DNA of 64,000 bases, taken from the NCBI GenBank assembly GCA_963978905.1, contig OZ022260.1:38500259-38564258 (forward strand). Reading direction: 5' to 3'. Below, piece after piece: positions 22,796 through 35,900 of this stretch (position 1 is its first letter; each line of letters begins with the position of its first letter). Source of the DNA: Trichostrongylus colubriformis (taxonomy: Eukaryota > Nematoda > Chromadorea > Rhabditida > Trichostrongylidae). The notes under the pieces were generated by a model, which saw only the letters and a list, made by a program, of their open reading frames with translations, had not been told where the DNA came from and did not search any database. A program made the translations under genes and the position numbers.

Positions 22796-25462
22796 GAAGA
22801 ACGCGATGGTGGTATCGATTCAGGCAGCTTACCGATTCTTTTCATCTAATTACACACTGCTACACACCACTACCCGCATATTCCCTTGGGAGGGTGTCCA
22901 AGTGGGCAAGGTGGTCTCAAGTTTAAAGTTTCGTCAGGCATGACGGGTCATGTTTCTTCAGGGGAGAGGGATTCACCATCGGTCTCCGACTGATCCACAA
23001 CGTCATCGATAATATCGTTTATTCTGCAGTCGACCCATCCCATTCTCCACGCTAGTCGAACCTCCCAGAATCCCATCATAGAATTGGAATCCGTCATGCT
23101 GGCAGTTTTTCATCGCCAAGATATCTCGATTGCCAAAAAATCTTTAGCAAGATGTTGTGTAAAACTGGATTCATCGAATGAGACCTTATAAAAGAAGCGT
23201 CGAGATGAAGCCGCCTGGCCCTGGCCCAAGGTCGACCACTTTCCCAAAGCGGGTGCGCGGGCGGCGTCAGCCGGGGGCAGGGCGAAACCGACGCGGGCCG
23301 TCGCTCTGTCACCGCCCGTCGAGCTGCTTCCGCTTTTCTTCTTCTGCACCCTCACATCCGACGACGATCCGCTCGCTTTCAGATTTCTTTCGCCAATAAC
23401 CAGTTACGCTTATTCCAGATGTAAACCTCGTTTTCACTATCTAATCTTCAAGCTATCACATCGTAATCCATAATAATGAAGTCTTGCATACTCGTTTCTA
23501 GCACCAATAGGCTATAAACCTTTTTAATAGTTATTATATGGCATCATGCTCGCTTAGCATGTTTTCTATGACTTAATTAGGCTATTTACGTGTAAAAAGC
23601 TTTTCAACTATGGGGAAAACTTTTGATGGAATTATACAGGCGGAATCGAAGTGCAAGTGTCTTGAGAGAATCCCCTAGAAAATTGCAATTGTGTTGTTTC
23701 AACCTGGAACTAGTTGCTGGGTTTTTCACGTATCTTGTGGGTCTTTGCGTCGTTTTCTTTTCGAATTTGAAAATTTAGTCGCATCAATTAGTAAATTCCC
23801 ACAAAACTTTATCATATACTAAGCATCACATAAATGCATTATCCTAGGAAAAGGGGGAGGGGCGACTGTGAGCTATGTGGTGTGGATTTTACCCAAACAA
23901 AAAGGTTCAGGGTGAATGACCCGCTGATTCTCCCCCCCCCCCCCCCCTCCTCTTCCAATGCCGCTTTTTAGGTTTGGGGTGATAACACTTTTGCACCTTT
24001 TGATCACATGAATTTTATTTCTGTCATTTCAACGGAATGTGAGGAAAAGTGTTGTTTTAGGGACGATTTATACATACAGTCTTTCGGGGAACTCATCTGT
24101 CCCTGAAGATTTGCGGCTGCGTTTGTTCATTGTGGCTGTAGGCTGTAATGTAATTTATATGATATTATATGATTGCATTTCCCATACTTGACGTTTATGG
24201 TATGGTCAGTTTCAATCGCTATGATATTGATTGACGATTATGGGCATAAGTAGTAGCAGTGGCTCTTTGTTCATGAAACAGATGAAACTCTCCCTTTCAA
24301 CCGAAGAAGCTAATTAGCTGTCAATGAAATTTGCAAAGAGTGCAAGCCGAACCTGTTTGGAGTGTTTCGGTATGTGTTATTAATCAGTGCTGGCTACACC
24401 TGAACCACACACTTTTTCAATCTCGTTGCGAACCGGTTATCACTCATTACACTTATAATTAAGCGCTTGATACACAGTTTACCCAGTGTTGAAAGTATAG
24501 CTGTTTCCGTTGTAATCTTTACGCCCGTATAGCTCGTTTTAGTTTGTCCACCGTGTGATGCGCATGCGTGGCGCGGCCGTGTGCAATCGATAGGGTTCTT
24601 CTTTTCTTGTCTATTTCGCGTAAAAAAGCTGGAACAGATCAACCTCCCATTTTTTGATTATGACAGTGGTTGATAACTACGTAGATACACTTTTTTTCAT
24701 TACAAAGCCCTCATTCTGGTTTCATGCCGGATGGAATCGCTCCTATTGAGACCGCATGAGGCGTGTCGCCGGCATGTTGCAAACCTGACGGCTTAGTGGT
24801 TATGTTGAAACTTTCGCTATTCATCCCGATCAACAGCGTATAGAGAAAGCCATAAATACTGTATTGAAAGTTGGTTCATGGTTTTTGCCGCGTCGCAATC
24901 ACGCAAGCACCGCGTCGGACCCAGTAGTACTAGTTCTGAAATGCCATGTAACTTTCAGACGACTAAAATAAGTTATTTTTGTGTTACAGGAATATTCAGT
25001 ATTCCGGAGTGTTTTCTTGTTATTTATTACTTTTGACTGTCTACCACTGATATCACTAACTTAGTATCCTAAATAGTTGCGTACACATTCATGACATTTT
25101 CCGTTTTCCCGCTTTTAGCAAACTGAAGCAAAATTGGACGCCTTAGACCTGAAGCCTTAGACCTGATTTATTTGTTGTACGCTGTGGTTTCCATAGTGGT
25201 AGTTAATGCTTTTATACCCAGCCATTACGCCTGGGTTCTTTTAAAATGATTTTTCCAAATAAGCGTGATTATTTCATGTAAGCGTCGTGTGAATAATCTT
25301 CGAAGATCTTGACCGATTATAAAAATTGACAATATTCATCAAATTTGTAGAAGCCTGGAAGGGTGAGAAGAAAAAGAAAGATGAGAAGAATGATAATACC
25401 ACCTTTCCGAGTTGCTCGCTAAGGGGATGTAATCTGTTCTCTCGTAGGGTGTATTTCATTCG
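22796..25462. other. Gene-free stretch with a GC-rich island
   Basis: About 23190-23360 is markedly GC-rich (GGGTGCGCGGGCGGCGTCAG) and open in several frames on both strands. I cannot match any frame to a family. A 16-base C tract lies at 23932-23947. The remainder is A/T-rich with no recognisable genes. Confidence 0.35.
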
Positions 25463-25526
25463 ATGAGATGTGAAATAAGTGAAACAACAAGATGATTTAT
25501 GAGATGTGAAATAAGTGAAACAACAA
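25463..25526. repeat. 28 bp direct repeat, two exact copies
   Basis: ATGAGATGTGAAATAAGTGA followed by AACAACAA occurs at 25463-25490 and again at 25499-25526, period 36. The flank at 25640-25735 shares a block (GTAAGGCCTACCG-like complement, CCAAAATT) with 35800-35885 in the convertase intron, so a dispersed element may span this area. Confidence 0.8.
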
Positions 25527-25974
25527 AGAGCGGCATCAAGTGAAACGGTGAATGGTGAAGTAAGCGAAAGTGTAAGAGGTGTTCATGATAAAAAAAAGTC
25601 CATTGAATTTACACTGGACGTCTTAGCAAGGTGTCGTGTGTGCAATGCATGCAACCTAACGAACTGCAAGCGTCACCGTAGGTCTTACCGTAGGCCAAAA
25701 TTCCTCCTACCGGTGTCTTTAAACGGGCGCTTCCGTTGAGCGCCAACCAGAATGGCTTATGAGACCCAGAAAGCTCCTTGAAATGCAGTGATTTCCCGAT
25801 TGCGTATGATTCGGCGTTGTGTTGCGCAATTCTCACCCACAACTATTCACCGCGCCTAATATCAAATGCCGCCTCGCAACGTCGCACCGGTTCCTCCTGC
25901 ATTAAATTCACATTTCGTGAATATGAATAATGAGCATGCCCGTGCATATTTTCTTTATTTGCACAGTTATACTC

Positions 25975-26112
25975 CATTTCGGAGCGCCTGATAGGGCGTG
26001 GCATACGGACATGTATGAGTGGCGAGATATAGTGATAGTGTGTGCCGGAGTGAGAGTTTGGCACACGCTCACCCAGGTCCATCAGTCACACCCTACCAGG
26101 CGCTCCGAAATG
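25975..26112. mobile_element. 138 bp inverted-repeat MITE
   Basis: CATTTCGGAGCGCCTGATAG at the left matches the complement of CTACCAGGCGCTCCGAAATG at the right with few mismatches. The interior is short and unrelated between arms apart from a CACGCTCACCC block. It is non-coding and a single copy in this window. Confidence 0.75.
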
Positions 26113-26199
26113 CACTGTACACGGACAACTACTCACATACCCGGCAGATTTTCCAATAACCATTGAAATCCTCGTGAAAAGGAAATGAAGGGATTCAAA

Positions 26200-29100
26200 T
26201 GCAGGCTGATGTGAGATTTTGCGATTTCGAGGTGTCGCAGTTTCGTACGCGATTTTACGACTTTATTATCCATCAGTACTGCGACCTCACGTGCGAACAT
26301 GCGACACCGAAAAAACGCGATGTGACATCGGCCGTAGTGCTGTACCTGGACCCATGCACTGATTGCCATCTATAGGAAATCACTGGCATCCGTTTCCCAG
26401 ACGAGAGCGCTGTCTCTTCAACGAGATATTCGAGAATTTGCCGACGCCAACGCAGGAACATAGATTTTTGAGGGAATGAAACGTCGCACGTCCTCGAAAT
26501 GATTGACAGCACCACAGGTGTGTTAGCATTACAGTGCATACATGTGACATGTCATCATGGCACATATATCGCTCAAGGGCACTTCACATTTAACTTCACC
26601 CCTCATATCGACCCACAAGTGCATCCACTTGGTGGAATCGTATCTTTTTTTCGCGCGCAAGATCAATTTCTGTTTCAAAGCACAGGCTTTGACTTGGCTA
26701 GCCGCATTATGAGAACTATTTCAGCGATAAGTGATCACGACATGGTTCCATGAGTGGGATTCGACGGTCTGAAAAAGAATTTTTTAGAATCGGGATCATA
26801 TTTGCTTGCAAAGTTGCTTTAAAATTTCTTTGAATGTTTTGTCTTGATGTCATGCTCTTAGCGTTCGCTTCAACCTATCTCATCGGTGACATAAAGCCTG
26901 TCCGCTGTTATCGCGGACGTTCTTCTTCTAAACCACCCCGAAAGACAAGTATATTCTCGCTGGAAAAACTAAACGTACAATTTTTAATTCCGTTAAAAAA
27001 CAGCACTTACGTTTTGTGCTTGATTTTATATTAATATGGCTCTGCTTTTTAATTCTTGACGTCACTCTTGTGAAACATCTGTTGGGAGCAAGCGAATATT
27101 TCCAAATAAAAAAAACCAACAATGGTAATAACCATAATAGCGAATGTAATATGAATTCAGTGGCAATAAATATAATCCCAAGTTCAAACCTATTTGTGTA
27201 ACTAACTCTCAGCTTTTGCAAATTTTTCGTGACTTTATTCCGAACTTAATCGCTCTGTCGCAATCAGGTTAAGGGCATCTTGCTATAGACGCAATTCTTT
27301 CCTAAGCCAAAAGCGAAAAGGAATCCCCCCCCCTCCCCCGTCCTCCACCGAGACTTCGGCAAAAATATGACCTCGTGCAGATTGACTCCTCAAGTGTCCC
27401 TCAGAGGTGTGTCGATGAGCAACTTTTTCTGAGATGCCTCTTCTTACTAATAGCGATAGCACCCTTGGTCTTCACCATAATTTGTAGTGGTCGAAGGTTC
27501 AAAGAAGTCTATACTTTGCAAATGAAGGTAAGTCGTGATTGCGGACTTTGCCGCGTGTGCCACAATGACATGAACCTGCGATTTTGTCCGTTGACGGTTG
27601 CTTCCAGCGGGATTCCCGGGTTCATGGTGTCACCAGCCGATTAGGTAAGTTTATCGTCTATGAGTTCATTATGTTTAAAAAGAAAAGAGACAATATGAAA
27701 CAGGATTTCTCCTTGTATATATGTTACTGCTATCTTCGAGCTTGGCCTTTGCCCATTGATTTTCATCTCATTCGCCACTGGTCTAGATTGTATTAGGGCG
27801 GTTTCGCTTAAATTTATTGCGTATTCCTGAAGGCATCATTCATTCATTAGCTGCTTATATTCGTCGCAGTTGAATTGTTAATTCGATCGACTGCCAAGTG
27901 GCAACTAGCCAAAAAACGGAATATACATGTTAGACGTTGCGAAGTTCCCACACGGCTGCTGAGTTACAGGCAAAACCTTCGGTCGTACAGCCTTTTCCAG
28001 CACACATGTGCTGGTCCATAAGAGTTACCGTGACCTCGTGCAAAGATTGTAAACTGGGTTTTTGCGGCTTCAGATACTCTGGCGTATACAACTACCTCAT
28101 ACAAGCTTTAAATTAAGAATAAAATACTTTTAAACCCATGTGTAATTTGATAGCTGCGTTACATCGGTATTCCTTCGAAGTATTTTCGGGAATGTGGCTG
28201 ATGTTGAGCTTTAGGATTTTGTGGTTCTAGGATTTGACGTCGCTATTTCGCATGCAAGGCGCGGAGTTTCGTGTTGGCGAAAGTGCCTGCGAAAGTACGA
28301 CGTCGCAAAGTCGCGGAGCTCCAAATCGCGAAGTCTGTATTAACCTACCTGTGCTCTTACAGACTTGGCTAAATATCGGGTCTGAGAGATCATTAAACAT
28401 GCTCTACGCGTTCGCTATGTCAATTATCGCATTTCTCCTTTCATCCCTTTTCTTCCGATTCGTGGATGGCTTTATTTATTATGTAATTTTTCTTCAGTCA
28501 TAGGAGATGCTTGCTAGAATCTGCGTGAACACTTAGAAAAAGCATTTCCCATGCATACGTGTAATTGATGCCCTTTTGAATGATGCATAAATCGGTGTGC
28601 CATCTTAGAGCATCTTATGATTCGATGAAACAATGTTATTCAGGGATGTCTTTTTTTGGAAGCTTTTTCTGACATTCTTAAATGTTGCAAAAGGACAGGA
28701 GAGTGAGTGCAGAAATAATAGTTTTTCACGCGACCGCATGTACACCGAAAACAATTTTCTAAAATTTGCAAGTTCACCACATTCATTTAATTTTATTGCA
28801 GTTACAGTATCCAGAATGGCAAATTTCACGTAGCCGTTCACGCAATGTTTCACATTTCATAGAATGATGGTGAAGGGAAACTGATACAGGTTGTACTGGT
28901 ACAGTACGCTGTCATAATATGTCAATAATGCTGAAATTACATGTCGCACATGAAACAGATTTCTAGGTTCTCTTTGGCCGCTTTGAAAAACTCCCATAAT
29001 TCTACATTCCTTCACTTACGCTTCCTGGATCTTGCAAGAAAATTGCTTCGAAAAGTTCTCTCGTGCATTTCGATTTCTCTTTCACTAATGTGTGGGCGGT

Positions 29101-29312
29101 ACCATGGAGGCAGCATCACGTTTGTTGAACTATTTGTTCAGGGTTATTTGCCTATAGGTAACGCTGCTTCGCGATTCTGCGATCCTGCAGTTTTCCGATT
29201 CTGCAATTTTGCAGTGCCGCACGAAGTAACAGAGTCTTAGAATTTCAGACAGTGCAAAATTGCACAGTCTGTCGTCAGCCTCATTTTCTACAGGCTACAG
29301 TTCGCGCAATGA
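26200..29312. other. Gene-free stretch with GC-skewed short-motif repeats
   Basis: 26200-26330, 28230-28340 and 29160-29290 all contain clustered motifs such as CGATTTTGCG, GATTCTGCGAT and their complements. A longer example is at 45975-46085 inside the convertase gene. 27300-27480 is a copy of the GCGATAGCACCC repeat. No exon of a further gene is recognisable. Confidence 0.4.
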
Positions 29313-29515
29313 GGGGGGGGGGGGGGGCATCCTACGATGGACCCTATTTTTACCTAAGCCAAGAAAGAGAAACGACCCTTTCCTTCCTCCTTTGAGGCTT
29401 AGACAAAAATGTATGCCTGAATGTGCGGAGTGACCTCACGAAAATCTTTTAAAGGTACTCATAAATGGAACATTTGGTGAGATGCCCCCCCCCCTCATTG
29501 CGATAGCACCCACTC
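29313..29515. repeat. Dispersed repeat (GCGATAGCACCC family) with G15 tract
   Basis: It opens with 15 consecutive G (29313-29327), then CATCCTACGATGGACCCTAT, CCTAAGCC, GGCTTAGACAAAAATGTATG, a C9 tract and ATTGCGATAGCACCC. The same order of blocks is seen at 27300-27480 and, interrupted, at 5216-5665. Its function and class are unknown. Confidence 0.65.
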
Positions 29516-29949
29516 CTTTGTCGTATCAGATTTTATGAATCAAGTGAAGAGTGTTGGGCGATGTGAAGTAGAGCTAGATTCATTTCACGGTTTGTTCTTC
29601 ACTCGGTGTGGTCGTAGGGTACATCAGTATGTGCGACTCTCCTGTTGTTCTCAAGTTCAATCACTCATTCATTCTCTCGTCTCCATGATCGTAATAGTTT
29701 TCGTGACGTTTTGAGCATATGTTCAGTTTGATTAATTGCCTACTAGCTCAGTTGGCCCGCCTTCGAGCGAGGCCGAGGCCACTTCGCAACTTTTTTTTCG
29801 TGAGTGTAATATATCGAATTTATTCATTTCAGAGCCGCTTTCCTATTTACTCGTGAGACTAAGCGTACCAATTTCGTTCATCCTCATGAGGTGCTAACAG
29901 CACTCACTACTTGTTTCTAATAGACTACTATTTGTTCGTGCTACTACTC

Positions 29950-29963
29950 ATCTAGTCAGAAGT
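29950..29963 (+). promoter_or_regulatory. Candidate splice-leader acceptor for bli-4
   Basis: CATCTAGTCAG ends four bases before the convertase start codon at 29964. Nematode genes are often trans-spliced to a leader at an AG so placed. An alternative acceptor, TTCATTTCAG, ends near 29832 and would leave a ~130-base 5' leader. The sequence alone cannot decide between them. Confidence 0.45.
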
Positions 29964-32900
29964 ATGAGAACGGGTCTGATCGTATTATTTTCGCTTTCTT
30001 GTATATATGCAATAGAACATGATTCGGTGAGTTTTCCTTCCTTACCTATTCTTTTTTTTTGAATTTTTTGGGGATGTTTTCTATTTTGGCCTTTTTGCTT
30101 GTTTGTAGATGTGTGATGACGACGATGATAGTTGTCCCGAACCGACGCATACGGTGATTCGGTTAGCTAAGCGAGACGATGAATTGGCAAGAAAACTTGC
30201 CGCCGAACACGGAATGCGGGTCAGGGTGAGTGGCTGCGTCGTTCGATTTCATTTCCACTGCATGCTTGGCGTTGGTGATGGTTTGATGAGAAATGGGGCA
30301 AGGTTCTTCTACCTTTGCTATAGCCAGTCTAGGAGTACCTTGCCCCATTTCTATCGATAGGCTTCAGGTCAGTGTCATGAGTTCACGCCATGCGTTAAGC
30401 TTGCTGAGAACGTTACTGGAACCTAGAGGAGGTATTAGCTTATAACGCTGGAATGAAACTGGTTGGTTTCAGGGATAGTTGCATGCTCGCGAATGAGAGC
30501 TCTGTTCCCAGGCAGTAGTTTCGTTTGCGTTCTGCTATCGCTTGACCCTGCACGCACGATTCACCCGTCCTTGTGTTTGGCGGTGTGAAAGTGAAACGGG
30601 GCAGGCGTGTTCTCATTGCGCTATCGCTGAGTGGGACTCGTTTTCTTGCGGCAGGGCGGGATTTTTCGTTTTCTATGCGGACTTTCTCAAGGTTACATAA
30701 AGAATTCTCTGGAAGCCGTAACCAGCATCCTTGAGCAAGCAAAAAGTTCTCCGTCCTTCATAAAGAAAATTCTTCTGATAAGACAAAGGGGTATCGTCAT
30801 TCCTGAGTTCGTCGAAGACGTGTGAAGTCATCAGTTAAACTACTGCGACTTACTAAACAAAGTAAGAGAGTGGTTTGCGGCGCACACGCGCTGGCCAGCT
30901 CGTTTAGGGTTCTCAGCGTCGACTCCTACCAGAGTGAGAGAAGTACAAAGATTGTTCTCGGGAATTCGCGTTTCGGCTCCATTGGCGACATTGCCTGTCA
31001 TTGACAGAGACCCTATGTACTATGCTTATACCAGTTACACATCATGCAAGAAGACACTCGCGATTGCTCCTCCCTATGAGGTTCTAGAAGTGCAACTATG
31101 GCAGCATGGTGGCTGTGAATGAGTGTAGTAAAGGCGAAACTATTGTTGGTTGTTTTCCTAACTGGCGAAAAGAAAATAATTGACTCATGTTGGCGCGCCG
31201 AACTCTATTACTATTACCATTTTTGTTTCATTTCGACATATGTATTTTCAGGGTGAGCCCTTCCTTGAAAATCACTATTTCTTGTATCATGAAGATGAGT
31301 CACATTCTCGTCGAAGGAAACGATCGGCAGTGGTGCAGTTGAACTCACATCCTGCTGTCGAATGGCTTTCAGAACAAAGGCCACGGCGGCGTACGAAACG
31401 TGACTATCTTCATAGTGGTTTTCAAGTTGTCGAGGTATTGCAATTATTTTACTTCGATCATATTCACTTGTAATAATTTCTATGATCAAAAAATGGGGCG
31501 AGTCTACTTTGTTCTGATTTCTGTACGATTCTTTTTTGTCTAGGGCGAAGGAAAGCGGCTATCAAAGCGAAATTCCTCGAATTCGGGGCAATCATCTTCC
31601 AGTGGACAGCCTCCAAAACGTCGTCGTCAAGTAACTCGTGAAATTCCTCATTTACCGTTTCCAGATCCTCTCTATCAGGATCAGTGGTACTTGGTCAGTT
31701 TATTATGCTAAGTTATGAACTATTTGAGATTGATTTTCAATTCATGTATTTCTTGTCAAGGTCGGGAAAGCTGTGGGCAACTATGATATGAACGTGCGAG
31801 AGGCGTGGTTACTTGGATATGCTGGTCGGAATGTGTCTGTATCTATACTTGATGACGGAATCCAGAGGCTAGTACTTTTTTTTGTAATGCTATTACTCCT
31901 GCATCCATTGAGCTGAAGTTCTAAGTGAGGCATTTTAGGGATCATCCAGATTTGATAACCAATTATGATCCTTTGGCGAGCACCGACATCAACGACCACG
32001 ACGATGATCCAACGCCACAGAACAATGGTGACAACAAGTAAGCATACAGTGAAAATACCCTTTTTCACCGTGCATGTGTCTCACTGCCCTAATCTTGCCA
32101 ATTAAAGTTGTAGTGGCTTTCGAATGTGGGTTATCCCAAGGGTTTGAGGAGTTTTTGTGGTATTCAGTTCGGGACTCGATCCACATGCAGCGTGTGTACC
32201 GGGGTGCCACTTGGGTCACCTTCGCCTCTAAGCACGTATAGAGATGCAAAGAATAACAGCTTTGAATTTGTTTACTTGTTTTATCCTACTTGTTCTGTAC
32301 GTCCGGTAGCTATTCCTAGGCTTTTTTGTTGATTGGTGGTTTACTTACAGTATCTTGAAAAGCAGTTGTTCTGATTATAAAGCATTGTTTTCGCTGCAAC
32401 ACGATTGATTTTCAGACATGGTACACGATGTGCAGGTGAGGTGGCTGCAATTGCTGGAAACAATTATTGTGGAGTTGGTGTTGCGTTTAAAGCAAAAATA
32501 GGAGGGGTAAGTTTTCTTCTGAAAACTAATTCTTTCTTTATATTCATACTTCGGCTAAATTGCATGTGTTCAAGGTCCGTATGCTTGATGGTGCCGTATC
32601 GGATAGTGTAGAAGCTGCATCGTTGTCATTGAATCAGGTAGAATTTTTAGGTTTTTTTTTTCACAGTTGGTAATCGCTTACGGAGCTCTCGTAGCCGTAG
32701 GGTTTCTTGTGTTTATATGGAGTTGGTTCATTCTGTTGGATATCGAGTATTACGAAATAGAGATTTTTCCTTAGTACAACTTACGTTATGAAGTTTTCTT
32801 AGTTCAACTTATGTTGAATGCTTAGTCATTTAGGACCACATCGATATTTACTCAGCGAGCTGGGGTCCTGAGGATGATGGTAAAACGTTCGATGGACCGG

Positions 32901-35900
32901 GACCATTAGCTAGAGAAGCGTTCTATAGAGGAATCAAGAACGGACGCGGAGGAAGGGGAAATATTTTCGTGTGGGCCAGTGGAAATGGCGGATCAAGGTG
33001 AGTATGCGCTGTCAGACCGCATGCAAGAAATTGAATTCACTCTGACTTCCTTAAATATAAACGCATGTACTTCTAAGATTCATTAAGTCCTCTTGGCTAA
33101 TGTCAGGGTTACAGTTCCGTTCTGAGTTGGTGCTCAAGCCCCGTTAGGAGGCAGCTATGTATTTTGTGCCCTCCACGCATGATTTAGGTCCCCACTTCCT
33201 CTTTGCGAGACTAACAAAACGTTTACTTTGTACCACCCTGTAAGCTTGATGATTAGAATCTGTCCCTTTTTGTGATGGAGCGAATTTGGTAGGCTTTTTC
33301 ACTGTCCGATAAGGGAATTGTGTAATCTTCTTTGTATAGGAATTTTGAGATCAAATTGTATTCCGTGAATTTTTTGAGACTTCATGGAAGTGTAATAGAT
33401 AAGAACAAGGCAAAGCCTGTGACTGCTTTGCAGTTAAACAAATAAGCAGAAGTCACCTTGAACACAAAGAACTATGGAAGAAAAGCTTCAGTGAGCGTTT
33501 ATTCAAACGGTTACAGTGGAACGATAAAGCGAGATGGCAGATAGCGGAAAAAGTGTTCGTCTGCCAATCTGTCACTAGTATACAGGGGGTGCCAAAAAAA
33601 AAAAGTAATTTTGCCCACGGCTCACATCTGCCAATTTTACAAAACGTAGGGAAACGAAAGAGATAAAGGTATTGGGGCAAAACATTCCCGAAATGTTCCT
33701 CTAAAAGCAGGAACAAGCTGTGGCTCCTCACGTTCATGTTCATAAAAATATGGAGGTTTCATTCGGCGCAGTCGGGCTTCGGAGTACCTACATTTAAAAA
33801 TTCGCTAAAAACAGTGGAGCCAAGCTCCGTGGTAGGTCTTTTGTGGGAAGCTTCCTGAGGGTTGGCCCTTCGGTTCTTGGAAGTCACAAAGCCCCTGCTG
33901 CTTGGACAAGGCTGCTATGATCCAAAGTATCATTTTCATGCCTCAAATCCGCCTCCGGAGGGGTTTCAGTGGTAGGGGAACGTTTTGGCTCTTGGAAACA
34001 AAGAGCGCTGGGAACCCGGGAAAAGCGCAATGTTAAAGAACACCATCCGGTATGAATCCCCTTAGGTACCCAGATTGAACGGACGTCAGCAAGGTGTGAA
34101 AGAGGGCGAAGAAATTTCGGATTTTGCCCAGTTGAGGTGATACATCTTGTTCAGTCTTTCCTTGCTCCCGTTTCTGCTCGTGCAGGAGGCTGCCACGGAG
34201 TATAGTGATAGAGTTAGGTCTGCTCTTGATTCTGGGGATGAGAATACCTCAATAGAATTTACTGTAGTTTGGCTAAATGGGGTCGAAAGTGGAGGAGACA
34301 AAATTACTTTTTTTTTTTGGCACCCCCTGTATACGTCAAGCAACTATAGAGTGCTGTAATGTTTCTGAAGTTAACATTTGAAAACGCTTTTCGGTGGCGT
34401 TCCCAAAGACAAGTTTTTATTCAAATAACGGAATTACTGACGTGAATTTGCTGGTACTGCACGAAGTGTTCCCTAAAGCGTTGAAGTGCAAACAGATGAT
34501 TCGATTACTGGCGGCCTTTTATGGGAAACTTGTTCAATTGTAGAACAGTCCATATTTTTTATTATACCAATATTTCGTTGTAGTTGTCTTCAGGAACACG
34601 GAATAAACTAAGGGAGCATCTTCAGGAACACGGAATAAACTAAGGGTGCATCTTCAGGAACACGGAATAAACTAAGGGAGCAGGAAAGGCAGTACCGAAA
34701 CTAGATGTTCGCTCTATACACATAAGTTCATTGTATGAAAATACGCAGTTGAATAACAAAGTTTCCTGTCAAGAAAACGAGGACTCCAGAATGGATGGAG
34801 GCGCTATGGAAACGACATGTATTTATTCAGGGCACCTATCCACTCATGTTAATAAGCGAAAGTCACGTATTTAGGGTGTGTGCAGATATGACAGGGAATC
34901 GCTTCGCGGCGTCCCGCTCGCGGCGCCATCAGTACGAATCGTTCAAAATTCCGCTCAAGACGCATAGGCTGGTACCGTAAAGAACCTTTAAAAATTGCAA
35001 TTGAAAGCTTCGGGAGTTCGCCAACCTTTAAAGGTCCTTCACGGTACTAGCTCATTTCGTCTTGAGCGAAATTCCAAACGACTTGTACTTGCCGCGCCGC
35101 GCGCGGCCACACGACTCGCTATCATATCTGCGCTCACCCCACATATTTATAGTCATTCTTGAATTTATATTGGTGAAGTTGTCTGGTAAACTAAGACACT
35201 AACACGGATAGAGCTCTGTGTAATTGTGAATGGTAAAAGGTTGAAGAACTCGTGGGATGAAATATGCATTCAGTTCTCAGTCAGGATCATAAGAAGGTAT
35301 CGAATGTTTTATTGTTCAAATTATGTGCAGCCTTTTTCCTATCACAGGGTAAAGAGAACTAAGTTCTCTTTGGGCTGAATCCGGTCCACTGAACTGTGGC
35401 CATTGAAGGATTGGGAGGGGAAGAGGAATATGGAAGAGATGACCTTCGCTTGTCACGAACATTCGAGGTGGAAGTGGTAATCGCTAAAAAAACCCGAGAC
35501 GCAAAATTTTCACCGACGTCGAAGCTCCTTCCATTCCTAGACCTAGGCTTGAAATCATATACCCTCTCTTACATGAAGAAGCATCTGCCATTCTCCTCTG
35601 CTTCAGCCTAAGCCTTGGGAGGGAAAGGAGCTTCGACATCGGTGAACATTTTCCGCCTCCCCCCCCCTCCCCACTTTGTTTGATTTTAGCATCAATCATG
35701 TGAGAACAGTGAATGGGAGGATAAGCGCAAGGGAAAGAAAAGGTGTTCGTGGTAGAAAATATGCTTGAATCACTCTCGACGTCTCAGCAGTGTTGTATGT
35801 GCAGTATGTACAACCTGTACATGTGAATTGTAAGCGTGAAGGTAGGCCTTACCGTAGACCAAAATTGTCCTCTCCCGGTATATTCAAGGCGTCGTTAAGT

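Noticed and set aside
23094..23399. GC-rich open frames, possibly a transposase or basic protein
   Set aside because: All frames on both strands are open due to composition and no domain could be recognised.
29740..29795. tRNA-like text (AGCTCAGTTGG followed later by GAGC and a T8 run)
   Set aside because: It has a D-arm-like segment and a possible Pol III stop, but no anticodon arm, T-arm GGTTCGAAT-type loop or paired acceptor stem can be drawn.
32126..32332. 68-codon frame inside bli-4 intron 6
   Set aside because: It lies between well-defined exons, matches nothing, and is not needed to keep the conserved protein.
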